Assembly (NCBI GenBank): GCA_902500805.1
Contig: CABVSA010000031.1
Coordinates: forward strand, 1-37,773
Source of the DNA: an uncultured Nitrospira sp.
GTDB taxonomy: Bacteria; Nitrospirota; Nitrospiria; Nitrospirales; Nitrospiraceae
Direction of reading: 5' to 3'
Length of the DNA: 37,773 nucleotides
The position numbers were made by a program, and so were the translations under genes. The notes below the pieces were generated by a model. That model was not told where the DNA came from. It searched no databases and saw nothing but the letters and a program-made list of their open reading frames with translations. This document shows positions 7,237 to 15,489 of this stretch, piece after piece; position 1 is the stretch's first letter, and every line of letters starts with the position of its first letter.

Positions 7237-8637
7237 TTATTGTTGCCGCTGCGTCGACTGGGCCTGGAGAAATCCGCTTTGCCCATCAAGCTGACGCAAT
7301 AGACCGTCTAGAGCGGCAAACTGCCGACGCAGCCGCTCCTCATACCGGCTCACTGTATCCTCTTGCCTGGTAATGTCATTGCCAACCCGATCGATCTCGC
7401 TGGTAAGACCATTCTTGCGAAGCGTCAGCGCGCCTCCGGTGACGTCGTTGAGCGCATCCACCGCGGTCACAATGGTCTGAGCCAGACCGGTCACCGCACC
7501 CTGGTTACTGAACAACGCTTTGACTCCGCTATAGTTCGTATTCAGTGCCGTGGATAATTGACCCTCGTCAACCGTAATCGTGCCGTCACGTTCAGTCTTG
7601 AACCCGATTTGCCCGACGCTTGAAAACACCGTGGATCCGCTCACCGATGACGATAAGGCAGTTCGAAGCTGCGACAAAGTCGCTTTTGCTGCGGCTTCGT
7701 TAAAGAAGATGCCGCCTTGTTTCGTCGTCACATCGTACGTGTTTCGCTCATTGATGAACTTCACAACTTCATTGTAGGCAGTTGCCACTGCCTTGATATT
7801 CGTCTTCACGGCATCCACGTCTTGCGAGAGGCTGACTTGGACCGTCCCAGTTCCCGTGGTCTTCGTCAGCGTCAAGGTCACACCGGAAATCGCATCAGAC
7901 ACGGTGTTGGAACTCCGTTCAACCGTTAAAGGATTCAATGCTTGATCACCGATCTGAACTTGAGCATTTTGCGCCGCCGCAAGCGTATCGATACCGCCGG
8001 TCCCGCTGCCGTTCAGAAGATCCAAATCCGTCTCATCCGCCACGATGGTGATCGCATTCGCACTGCCGGTATTGGTCGAGGACAGTGCCAATCGATAGGA
8101 CGGTGCCACCTCTGTACCTGTATTGATCACCGAGGCATTGACACCGGCTCCCAAGTTGTTGATTTGCTCACGCAGATCGCTCAAGGTCCCCGTCGCCCCG
8201 AGTGTCACTGTTTGATTCGCACCGGTCCCCACCTTGAAGGTGAAGGCCGCCGATGCACCACTCACGATGTCCGTAGTTTCTGACGACACGGCCTTAGCGG
8301 CCTTACTGACAACTTGATGAGCTTGGGCAAGCTGAAGAACTCGGACACTGTAGGTTCCTGAAGTTGATGAAGAGGAAGCCGATACGGACAAGACCGACGT
8401 GTCTGTCACGGATGCCGTCGTGCGATCAAACGAGGTAGACAGCCGTAACGCCTGAGCAGCGCTTTGCAGCGCCGCCACTTTCGTGCTGACGGTAGTCAAG
8501 TCTGTGAACTTGGTATTGAGATCGGCTTTTTTCTTGGTCAGTCGATCAACCGGCAATTGGGCAACTTTCACCAGTTGATCGACAACCTGTCCGAAATCCA
8601 GCCCGTTGCCAAGTCCACCGAAACTTATCGTCGGCAT
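7237..8637 (-). CDS. fliD: Flagellar filament cap protein FliD (HAP2)
   Basis: A 466-aa secreted protein that caps the growing filament and folds incoming flagellin. The N-terminal domain (ISFGGLGNGLDFGQVVDQLV, residues 4-23, then a coiled coil to about 70) is typical of FliD. So is the C-terminal helical domain ending RRQFAALDGLLRQLDGQSGF. Between them is a Ser/Thr/Gly/Val-rich variable body. An AAGGATG ribosome site precedes the ATG. It lies 21 bp after flaG and 18 bp before fliS, in a tight operon. The central region could also be a glycosylation target given the neighbouring island, but that is inference. Confidence 0.95.
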   Translation of the reverse strand: MPTISFGGLGNGLDFGQVVDQLVKVAQLPVDRLTKKKADLNTKFTDLTTVSTKVAALQSAAQALRLSTSFDRTTASVTDTSVLSVSASSSSTSGTYSVRVLQLAQAHQVVSKAAKAVSSETTDIVSGASAAFTFKVGTGANQTVTLGATGTLSDLREQINNLGAGVNASVINTGTEVAPSYRLALSSTNTGSANAITIVADETDLDLLNGSGTGGIDTLAAAQNAQVQIGDQALNPLTVERSSNTVSDAISGVTLTLTKTTGTGTVQVSLSQDVDAVKTNIKAVATAYNEVVKFINERNTYDVTTKQGGIFFNEAAAKATLSQLRTALSSSVSGSTVFSSVGQIGFKTERDGTITVDEGQLSTALNTNYSGVKALFSNQGAVTGLAQTIVTAVDALNDVTGGALTLRKNGLTSEIDRVGNDITRQEDTVSRYEERLRRQFAALDGLLRQLDGQSGFLQAQSTQRQQ

Positions 8638-8658
8638 GCCACATCCTTGTGCGATAAG

Positions 8659-9018
8659 CTAGACATGTTCTTCGAACAACACTCCTTTTGTTCCCGCCAG
8701 ATTCTTGGCGAGATCGATCACTTCCTTCGGAGGGATCTGTCGTATCACTTCGCCGGAATCCCCCTTGAGAATTTTCACAATGACTCGTTCAAGGTCAGGA
8801 TCGACTTCGATCTGCAACTGCGAACCCGATTGGTGAAACGCTTCCTTCACTTTACTCACGGCTTGCTCAAGCGCTACCCGATCCGTGGGAGAAGCAAACG
8901 AAAAGTCAGCACTCTGCTGGTGTTCAACGACAGGCGTTGTCCTGGGTTGAACACTGGCTTGACTTTTGTTATTAGCAGCGGCCGGGAGATCAACCTTCGA
9001 TGTTACATTGGTGATCAT
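8659..9018 (-). CDS. flaG: FlaG family protein
   Basis: A 119-aa protein with a disordered Ser/Gln/Pro-rich first half. Its conserved C-terminal FlaG domain (about 50-115) contains LQIEVDPDLERVIVKILKGD and GEVIRQIPPKEVIDLAKNL. FlaG occurs between flagellin and fliD in many polar flagellates and influences filament length. The exact mechanism is not settled. A GGGGG-containing ribosome site precedes the ATG at 9018. It lies 74 bp after the fliC stop; a strong hairpin occupies that gap. Confidence 0.9.
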   Translation of the reverse strand: MITNVTSKVDLPAAANNKSQASVQPRTTPVVEHQQSADFSFASPTDRVALEQAVSKVKEAFHQSGSQLQIEVDPDLERVIVKILKGDSGEVIRQIPPKEVIDLAKNLAGTKGVLFEEHV

Positions 9019-9036
9019 AATGCCCCCTTTATCACT

Positions 9037-9082
9037 CCGTTCACCGAACCCCTCTCCGGTTTAGGAGAGGGGCGGTGGACGG
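9037..9082 (-). terminator. Strong hairpin after fliC
   Basis: CCCCTCTCC (9049-9057), a 6-nt loop, then GGAGAGGGG (9064-9072) form a perfect 9-bp stem. An outer stem of CCGTTCACCG (9037-9046) with CGGTGGACGG (9073-9082) adds 10 pairs with one mismatch. On the fliC transcript there is no U-run after it, so it may be a partial or factor-dependent terminator, or a 3' stabiliser that keeps flagellin mRNA more abundant than flaG-fliD. Confidence 0.55.
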
Positions 9083-9092
9083 AATGCCGCCA

Positions 9093-9920
9093 TTATCCTC
9101 GGAGTAACGCCAACGCTTGTTGCGGTAACGTGTTGGCCTGTGCCAACGTCGCGATACCGGCCTGCACCAAGATCTGATTCTTGGTGAAGATGGACGTTTC
9201 AAGCGCAATATCCGCATCACGGATACGCGACTCTGCAGCAGTGAGGTTTTCACTCGTGACCTGCAGGTTGGCAATGGTCGCCTCAAACCTGTTCTGAATC
9301 GAACCGTATTCGGCTCGTGCCGTGGCAATCGCGCTGATGGCATTGTCCACGTTTGCCAAGGCGCTGGTGGCATTGGCGGATGTCGAGACGTTCACACTGG
9401 AGAGTCCCAACGACGTCGTGGTGATATCGTTCAGATTGAGACTGAGTGTGTTGCCGCTGCCGCTCCGGAATCCGATCGCGATTGAGAAACTGATCGAGCT
9501 TCCGCTGGTGAGTGCTTGTCCGTTGAATTCGGTTACCTGAGCGATACGGTCGATTTCTGACCGCAGCGCGATGAACTCCTGATCAATGTAGGAGCGCTCG
9601 GTATTGCCCACCGTGCCGCTTGCTGACTGCGACGACAGCTCACGAAGCCTGGCCAGCAACGACCCGATGGTGGCTGCCGCACCGTCGGCGATCTGCGTCA
9701 AGCTGATCCCGTCCGACGCGTTTCGTGTCGCCTGGTTGATACTGCGAATCTGCGCCCGCAAGGACTCTGACAGTCCAAGACCGGCGGCATCATCGGCAGC
9801 TCGCGTCACCCGAAGGCCTGACGACAACCGTTCCACTGAACGGTTCAGGCTCAAGGTGTTAATATCGAGGTTGCGCTGCGCCGCAATCGATGCGGGATTA
9901 TTGTTAATAACTAGTGCCAT
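9093..9920 (-). CDS. fliC: Flagellin
   Basis: A 275-aa filament subunit. The D0/D1 N-terminal region (residues 1-135) has SVERLSSGLRVTRAADDAAG and FNGQ. The C-terminal D1/D0 region (about 190-275) has SRIRDADIALE and ends QANTLPQQALALLRG. No D2/D3 insertion is present. Instead residues 137-187 form a linker with 21 Ser/Thr of 51, where O-glycans are usually attached. An AAGGAGG ribosome site and a sigma-28 promoter at 10019-10045 drive it. It is first in an operon with flaG, fliD, fliS and fliT and is followed upstream by glycosyltransferases, implying a glycosylated flagellin. The C-terminal helix is the known binding surface for FliS and FliW in other species. Confidence 0.97.
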   Translation of the reverse strand: MALVINNNPASIAAQRNLDINTLSLNRSVERLSSGLRVTRAADDAAGLGLSESLRAQIRSINQATRNASDGISLTQIADGAAATIGSLLARLRELSSQSASGTVGNTERSYIDQEFIALRSEIDRIAQVTEFNGQALTSGSSISFSIAIGFRSGSGNTLSLNLNDITTTSLGLSSVNVSTSANATSALANVDNAISAIATARAEYGSIQNRFEATIANLQVTSENLTAAESRIRDADIALETSIFTKNQILVQAGIATLAQANTLPQQALALLRG

Positions 9921-10018
9921 TGCCCTTCCTCCTTGAAACTAGAACACCATCCGCTGCTGTGCTTCCGACATCCGTGTAGAAGCCGTATTCCCCTACGCCT
10001 GTACGCGGCGTGCCTGTC

Positions 10019-10045
10019 TTATCGGCCAATCTCCTAGGGACTTGA
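10019..10045 (-). promoter_or_regulatory. Sigma-28 (FliA) promoter of fliC
   Basis: On the minus strand the sequence reads TCAAGTCC, 11 nt, then GCCGATAA. The -10 box matches the flagellar sigma-28 consensus in all 8 positions with canonical spacing; the -35 box matches 5 of 8. Transcription should begin near 10012, giving a leader of about 90 nt before the flagellin ATG. Confidence 0.8.
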
Positions 10046-10112
10046 GCTTCTACAGAAATTCGCAGAGATGAGGGTCACCTCGCCAGAACGAGAACAAATG
10101 GACATCACGGGC

Positions 10113-10640
10113 TCAGGCCGCAATCCTTGGAAGAATTTCATATTCCAGCAAATCGGCCATTCTTACGGTATCACGGATATGTCTGGCGGCCAGAAGCTCT
10201 TCAATCCATCCTGCAATGGCGCGCCCCTGAGACCGTGTTCCGAGCGGTTTCTGCCCGTTTTCGATGATCTCGACCGCATCCGCGACCTTCCCTAGCCAGG
10301 CGTCGAATGACGAGAGATCCTGTACCCCCATTCGAAACTGGTTGGCGAGCGATGTACCTTCTTCGACAACCACACTCCGATATCGTTCGATCGCACCATG
10401 TGCAGACTCAAGAATCTCCTGTTGCGTTGCTGACGTCGCGATTAATTGGCGGTAGTTTGCGGAAGCCTGTTGGAGCAGGTGTGGGTCGATGTCTCGATCC
10501 GTAATCCGACGACTATCGAGCATGACAGTCGTCACGATGCGAGAACGAGCATGCGCCCGTTCGCTCAGATCGGCAAGAATGTCACCAAGCGTTGTCGTAC
10601 TTCCGGCTTGCCATTGTTCACTATCCAATTGTATGTTCAT
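10113..10640 (-). CDS. Uncharacterised protein upstream of flagellin
   Basis: A 175-aa cytoplasmic-looking protein without membrane segments or a motif I recognise. The N terminus (MNIQLDSEQWQAGSTTTLGD) looks beta-strand-like; the rest is predicted helical and rich in charged residues (about 60-175). A GAGGGAGA ribosome site precedes the ATG. It lies 28 bp after a family-9 glycosyltransferase gene on the same strand and upstream of fliC, separated from it by the sigma-28 promoter. The position suggests a role in flagellin modification or export, but nothing in the sequence defines it. Confidence 0.6.
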   Translation of the reverse strand: MNIQLDSEQWQAGSTTTLGDILADLSERAHARSRIVTTVMLDSRRITDRDIDPHLLQQASANYRQLIATSATQQEILESAHGAIERYRSVVVEEGTSLANQFRMGVQDLSSFDAWLGKVADAVEIIENGQKPLGTRSQGRAIAGWIEELLAARHIRDTVRMADLLEYEILPRIAA

Positions 10641-10668
10641 GTGTTGTCTCCCTCATAAAGCATCCAGC

Positions 10669-12342
10669 TCATGCCGCTCGCCGTTCCGATCCAGCCACGA
10701 GCAGATTTCCCGTATGACCAGGTGTGAGAGACCGATCGCTGGGCGGTGTGCCACCCAGCCGCCGACCGACCTCTACCAGACGTCTCAGCCAAGTGTGATA
10801 GGCAGCAGCCTGATGCTTTGCAAGTCGGTCCAACCCGATGACGTTGTCGTTTCGCATGTGACGCCCGAACGCTGCCGCGAGAGGGGCCAGTGCCTCGGTG
10901 GTCAGACCAATGCGAAGCAACTGCTCCTGATCGGCTCGTTGCTCGCGTTGCAACCGTTTTAACTCTGGAAGATCGACTGATACTCGACGAGCCAGTCGTG
11001 CAATCTCATCGGCTCTTCGGCAAGCTGTCTCCAAAAGCGGCATGAGGATCCGCAGCTGTACGCTCACCTCCGCCGCATCGGGAGGTGGTCCCTCGGGAAG
11101 AGGAAGGCGACTCTGCAATCCTGTATGGGCTTCATACCAATAACGACGCCAAAACGCCGCATACCAAGCCGTGACAGGAGACTCCGTTCCTACCTTCAAA
11201 TGAAAGGTGCCGAGCCTATCCTCATCCACTCCGGACTCATACAGACGTGCCCCTGATACCCTCGTAGGGATAGCCCCGATCTTCAACACATGGCCCATGA
11301 GATCAGCTACCAGGTCCGGGGAGATGCGGTCCTTGCAGGCATGATGGGCACAGACTTGGTCGAACCCGCAGGGAGCACATTCCAACTCCGGTTGAATCAC
11401 CCAATGGCCAGACCCATAGGGACCAGTTTCCTGAAAATCCACATGTCCCACAGAAAGGTCGATCACTGAGGTGCCGGCCGCCACCCCAATATGCATGGGA
11501 CCCGTATCGTTGGTCAGCAGTAATCGACATTCCGCCAGCAAACCTGCGAGTTGGTTCAACGTCGTACGGCCAGCCATATTCTTGACCGGACTCTTTCCTC
11601 CGGCTTCGCGATAGACCTGTACGACCTCCGCGATGGTCGCTTCCTCTTCACGACTCCCGATGAAGAGCATTCCACCTTTCCATCGTTGGCTCACCCTCGC
11701 CAGAACCAGGCCAAAGAGATGCGGACGCCAGGCCTTCATACTATCGCTTGCCCCGGCCTGTACGGCAATCCACTCAGTGACCCCGGTGAGGGCTTCCCTC
11801 GCCCACCTGTGGTCTTCTTGAGTAAGAGACAGCCGAAGTGGAGAAAATGTCCCTTCGCGACTACCACCGAGTGCATAAATATCGACAAGATTGAATCGAT
11901 TAAGCCGTCGGAACTGGTGAAAATCGCAGAAATACCCCATCCAGGGGTTCTCAACGACCATGCCACCGTCCCATGCGCTTTGCGCTCCGCGAATATCAGG
12001 TGCTCCAATGAATCCAGCCAAGAGTGCGCTCGGCCTGTTGAACGTCAGATTAATGACCCGATCGTACCGACGCTCCGCTAACGGCTTTGCCCAGGCCGCC
12101 ACATCCTGATACAGCGTAACCACATCCTTCACGAGCGCACGGCTCTCATCGATCAGGGCGTGAAAATCCAAAGCGATGACCTCGCGCAATCCCTTGAGCA
12201 ACGAGGCGACCGGTGCAAACCGGCGATCCACGACAAGATCTACGGCAACCGCCGGCCATTCCTCGTGGAGTCGCTCCAACAAGGCGCCCATCTGAACAAG
12301 ATCACCCATCCGGGTAATGTTCAAAATTAGTACTTGCTTCAC
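10669..12342 (-). CDS. Family-9 glycosyltransferase with C-terminal extension
   Basis: A 557-aa protein. Residues 1-340 form a GT-B heptosyltransferase-like (GT9) module: start VLILNITRMGDLVQMGALL, a mid-domain AVQAGASDSMKAW, and the nucleotide-sugar motif LLTNDTGPMHIGVAAG (275-290). A Cys-rich loop follows (Cys322, Cys325, Cys331, Cys336), common in this family and possibly metal-binding. Residues 341-557 are an extra helical region of unknown role. The start is GTG at 12342 with a GGAG site. The donor need not be ADP-heptose. Its place in a run of glycosyltransferases next to fliC suggests transfer of a sugar onto flagellin or a growing flagellar glycan. Confidence 0.85.
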   Translation of the reverse strand: MKQVLILNITRMGDLVQMGALLERLHEEWPAVAVDLVVDRRFAPVASLLKGLREVIALDFHALIDESRALVKDVVTLYQDVAAWAKPLAERRYDRVINLTFNRPSALLAGFIGAPDIRGAQSAWDGGMVVENPWMGYFCDFHQFRRLNRFNLVDIYALGGSREGTFSPLRLSLTQEDHRWAREALTGVTEWIAVQAGASDSMKAWRPHLFGLVLARVSQRWKGGMLFIGSREEEATIAEVVQVYREAGGKSPVKNMAGRTTLNQLAGLLAECRLLLTNDTGPMHIGVAAGTSVIDLSVGHVDFQETGPYGSGHWVIQPELECAPCGFDQVCAHHACKDRISPDLVADLMGHVLKIGAIPTRVSGARLYESGVDEDRLGTFHLKVGTESPVTAWYAAFWRRYWYEAHTGLQSRLPLPEGPPPDAAEVSVQLRILMPLLETACRRADEIARLARRVSVDLPELKRLQREQRADQEQLLRIGLTTEALAPLAAAFGRHMRNDNVIGLDRLAKHQAAAYHTWLRRLVEVGRRLGGTPPSDRSLTPGHTGNLLVAGSERRAA

Positions 12343-12420
12343 ATTCGCACTCCAGCAGAAAACGTCATTTCAGGTTTCAGCTTCAACGTGAAACGAGAAA
12401 CCGCAACTTGGAACTCTTCG
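12343..12420. repeat. Heptad-periodic repeat tract between glycosyltransferase genes
   Basis: Between two genes of the same operon, 7-nt units run in phase from 12368: TTTCAGG, TTTCAGC, TTCAACG, TGAAACG, AGAAACC, GCAACTT, GGAACTC. The left units are approximate reverse complements of the right ones, so the tract can fold on itself. Confidence 0.65.
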
Positions 12421-14253
12421 TCATACCAGATCTTTTGTTTCGGCTCGATAACTGTCGATCATGAGCACCAACAGCTCTTCTCGAGCCAGTTGACGTCCAG
12501 ACGCTCGTGCTCGAATATCATCCGCAAGATCCTTCAACTCGATCCGTTGTCCCGTCGGAAAGCGATTGAGTAAGGGAAGCAGCTCCGGCACCGACGCGGC
12601 TCGTTCCTTGAGACCTGTGGTGAGCCGGTCTCCTCGCAAGATCGAGCCGATGCGATCGGGTTGAGAAAGACCCACCGTGGAAAGCAGCTCTTGCAGACGA
12701 TGGCGATAGGTATGGTCACGCAGCACCCGTCGACGCGACGCCTCAGCATGGGCACGGCGACCCTCCGTATCTGGCAGCCACCTCCGAATCAGTTGTGGGA
12801 CATCTTCTGTACGGCGAAAGGGCGCCACCTCATCCGACGTAAACAGATCAGGCAGGAGTGTCCTGTCATCCACAAGCTGAAATGCACCACAGGCAGCCAA
12901 TTCAAAGGTGCGGGGGTTCACGAAGTCTGGCTGAGAATCCATTCCCGTTCCGGAACACGAATGCAGATTCAAATTGACGGCCGTGGCGTTGAACACCTTC
13001 ATGCAGGTGTCCGTATCGATCCGGGCGCCATTTCGCTGAAGAATCGGCGCAAGGTTTGTTGCACCGTCCCATTCATTCCCCCACAGTTTCATCGTCCACT
13101 CGTGAGAGAGCCACTGCGGTAAGAGCGCCCTCCGGTTAGCATAACCAGCCCCGACAAACGAGACGTCGGCGCCATATTCCTGGTGTTCAGCCGCTGTGAG
13201 CGTCATCGGACGATGCACTGTGGGATCCGCCGCCATGGGAAGGTAGTGCACGTGAGACGCTCCGGCCCGTTTCAACGCGTCGAAACAGCCCCCTTGCTGG
13301 ATCACAAACCAGTAATCGTATCCTGCCGCCAACTGTTGCCAGTAGGTCAAATGCCGATAGTTCTCCACGAACCACATGGCCGTCAGAAACTTCTTCTTGC
13401 GCAGGTGTTGTAAGACCGCCAAGCTCAACGGCGCCTGAGCAATGGCCAGAACCAGATCGGGGGGATCTTCCGCGAGATGCGCCATCGTGCTCAGACTAAG
13501 CACGTCGGCAAATCGGCTTTGAAGCATCAAGCGATGGCGTTCTTCGCGATAGGACCCGAACGCCTCGTAGCTCCCATGATGAACGTGGTGGTCAATCCAG
13601 CTGACTCGATGTCCCAACTCATTCAACGCCGAGACGACATAGCGAGCAATCGGAAGCGACCCTCCATAGATCGGACCGACCACCGCCACATGCAGTTGGC
13701 CTCCGGCTTTCGCAGCCATGATGCGGCGAAGACTCCTCTGCAGTCGCTCATGAACGTCACCGTGCAGACGTGCGGCCGGCCCATAGGTACAGAACCGCAA
13801 TGGAGAGGATAGCGCAGCCAATTGCGTGGCCATTTCCTCCGGCGTGCCCGTCACCCACTGAATCCTGTTGATCCACGATCCAAGTGGCCTTGCCCCCATT
13901 GCATCTTTTAAGACGGACAGATCCGGCACCACGATGGCCGTTCGGGCATCGGCGGGGCAAGAAAGGGCAAGCGCCTCCACGTGATACAGAAGACCGACCC
14001 CGAGAACTACCGCCACCTCTCCAGGTTTCCATTCCTTGAGTTGCTGTTCTGACCAGGATCTGGCTTCTTTCTTGGGGTCATAGGCACTGTGGACCCATTG
14101 ATCGTGAAACCTCGCCGAAGGGGACCCCTCACGCGAGGGAACAATTGAAAGGACCCCACCGGAGGAGTTCCACAGCGCGGCGACAAGATCAGGGACAGTC
14201 TGACGAAGATTTTCTAGGTTCTGGTTCAGGTGTTCCACGGCACTCCCCCTCAC
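12421..14253 (-). CDS. CgeB-type glycosyltransferase with Maf-like N-terminal region
   Basis: A 610-aa cytoplasmic protein. Residues about 20-175 contain VAVVLGVGLLYHVEAL and resemble the N-terminal part of Maf/DUF115 flagellin-modification proteins. Residues about 185-520 form a GT-B CgeB-like module: VVGPIYGGSLPIARYVVSAL, then FVGAGYANRRALLPQWL, LWGNEW, and VNPRTFELAACGAFQLVDDR, the usual CgeB ending. A helical tail follows. The start GTG overlaps the stop of the upstream glycosyltransferase (GTGTGA), so the two are translationally coupled. Genes of this kind are often found beside fliC; the likely role is attaching or extending a flagellin glycan. Donor and acceptor are unknown. Confidence 0.8.
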   Translation of the reverse strand: MRGSAVEHLNQNLENLRQTVPDLVAALWNSSGGVLSIVPSREGSPSARFHDQWVHSAYDPKKEARSWSEQQLKEWKPGEVAVVLGVGLLYHVEALALSCPADARTAIVVPDLSVLKDAMGARPLGSWINRIQWVTGTPEEMATQLAALSSPLRFCTYGPAARLHGDVHERLQRSLRRIMAAKAGGQLHVAVVGPIYGGSLPIARYVVSALNELGHRVSWIDHHVHHGSYEAFGSYREERHRLMLQSRFADVLSLSTMAHLAEDPPDLVLAIAQAPLSLAVLQHLRKKKFLTAMWFVENYRHLTYWQQLAAGYDYWFVIQQGGCFDALKRAGASHVHYLPMAADPTVHRPMTLTAAEHQEYGADVSFVGAGYANRRALLPQWLSHEWTMKLWGNEWDGATNLAPILQRNGARIDTDTCMKVFNATAVNLNLHSCSGTGMDSQPDFVNPRTFELAACGAFQLVDDRTLLPDLFTSDEVAPFRRTEDVPQLIRRWLPDTEGRRAHAEASRRRVLRDHTYRHRLQELLSTVGLSQPDRIGSILRGDRLTTGLKERAASVPELLPLLNRFPTGQRIELKDLADDIRARASGRQLAREELLVLMIDSYRAETKDLV

Positions 14254-15485
14254 ACTGCAGTCGGATGCAACTCGTTCCAGATGTGTTCTCGTTGAAGTGG
14301 GGCAACCGGTTCCTGTCCCGCTTCAACATAGTACGCTCCCCACCGATCCCGATGACTCGTCCACAGAGACCAACCGTCGACGGAAGCGGCTGATCCGTTC
14401 GACAACAAGGTGATCGTCTCCTCGATTGGCCACTGAACGGGTGATACGTGAAGTGTGTCGAGGAACTCCATCCGCCGCAGATCTTCTCGTTCGAGTTTCA
14501 CGTGTACCGTTTCACGTTTCACGCCCTCTGCCTGCCAGACACAATGGCTCTGACCGTACGGTCCCGTCTCATGAACTCGCGCCCTCGCAAAGTACCACCC
14601 GATCACCTTAGTCCCCACCGCTGCTGCTAGGTGAAGCGGGCCGGTGTCGGCTCCGATCACGACCTGGCAACGGGTGAGTGCCTGTGCCAACTCCGTCAGC
14701 GAAAGTCGACCGGTCGTATCCCAGACACGCCCTACGAGTGACGAAGGAAGTGAAGTTAGAATCCAGCCGGCTCGTTCTTGTTCCTGTCGACTTCCCAATA
14801 ACAGGACACGACTTCCCTGGAGCTGCTCCAGACAGCCTGCGATCAAACGCGTCCAGGCCGTGGCCGGAACCAATCGTTCCGGAGCACCTGCACCCACCAG
14901 TACTCCGACCCAAGGCCCAGAGGATTGTCCGATCGGATCGAGATCATTCGGTAGCTGAACTGAGCTCACCTGTATCGGCATCACATGTTTGGGAGGAGGG
15001 ACTCCACACATCCCACAAAACGCATCCGCCAAGTGAATACGATTCGCCCGTCGATCCCTGGCGACCGCTCTCACATAGGCCCCCCAAGGTGACAAGGTTG
15101 AATCGAGCGGCCTACCAGTCATAGCGCCGATGCTCTCCTGCGCAAGGAGTGCCCCGGCCAGAATGGCGCGAGGATGTTGGTTGAGCACATAGGCATAGTC
15201 ATAAGGCTCTTGCGTGATGGCGCGAATATCAGTATCGGCTTCGACGACATACTCAGGCCGGAATTCTTTCTCAGCCTGGCGCGCACGTCGATTCCACACA
15301 GTTCCGTCCCACCTCCCGACCGTAGAAATTCCTGGAAGTATCCGCCCGAGATCCTCCAAGTGGCCCGGGCATAGAAGATCTAGAATCCAATCGGCATGAG
15401 CTTCTTTCAGCGCCATGATGGCCGGAATCGTCTGAACAAGATCACCGAGCCTCGCAAGCTGGATGAGAAGCGCACGCCGTGTCAT
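14250..15485 (-). CDS. Family-9 glycosyltransferase
   Basis: A 411-aa GT-B enzyme of the heptosyltransferase-like family: start ALLIQLARLGDLVQTIPAI, VLVGAGAPERLVPATAW at about 195-211, and GADTGPLHLAAAVGTKVIGW (278-297) for nucleotide-sugar binding. I chose ATG 15485 because homologues begin at this position and it lies 4 nt after the stop of the upstream gene. The longer reading frame back to 15770 is contained in that upstream gene. Residues 321-334 (GVKRETVHVKLERE) are encoded by a GTTTCAC heptad tract at 14495-14522, i.e. a dispersed repeat has become coding sequence close to the C-terminal domain. The gene is coupled to its neighbours on both sides. Confidence 0.85.
   Translation of the reverse strand: MTRRALLIQLARLGDLVQTIPAIMALKEAHADWILDLLCPGHLEDLGRILPGISTVGRWDGTVWNRRARQAEKEFRPEYVVEADTDIRAITQEPYDYAYVLNQHPRAILAGALLAQESIGAMTGRPLDSTLSPWGAYVRAVARDRRANRIHLADAFCGMCGVPPPKHVMPIQVSSVQLPNDLDPIGQSSGPWVGVLVGAGAPERLVPATAWTRLIAGCLEQLQGSRVLLLGSRQEQERAGWILTSLPSSLVGRVWDTTGRLSLTELAQALTRCQVVIGADTGPLHLAAAVGTKVIGWYFARARVHETGPYGQSHCVWQAEGVKRETVHVKLEREDLRRMEFLDTLHVSPVQWPIEETITLLSNGSAASVDGWSLWTSHRDRWGAYYVEAGQEPVAPLQREHIWNELHPTAV
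14495..14522. repeat. GTTTCAC heptads inside a glycosyltransferase gene
   Basis: Four consecutive 7-nt units, GTTTCAC, GTGTACC, GTTTCAC, GTTTCAC, lie in frame within the glycosyltransferase coding sequence. They are the cleanest copies of the repeat family in the window and show no frameshift. Confidence 0.85.
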
Positions 15486-15489
15486 CGGA

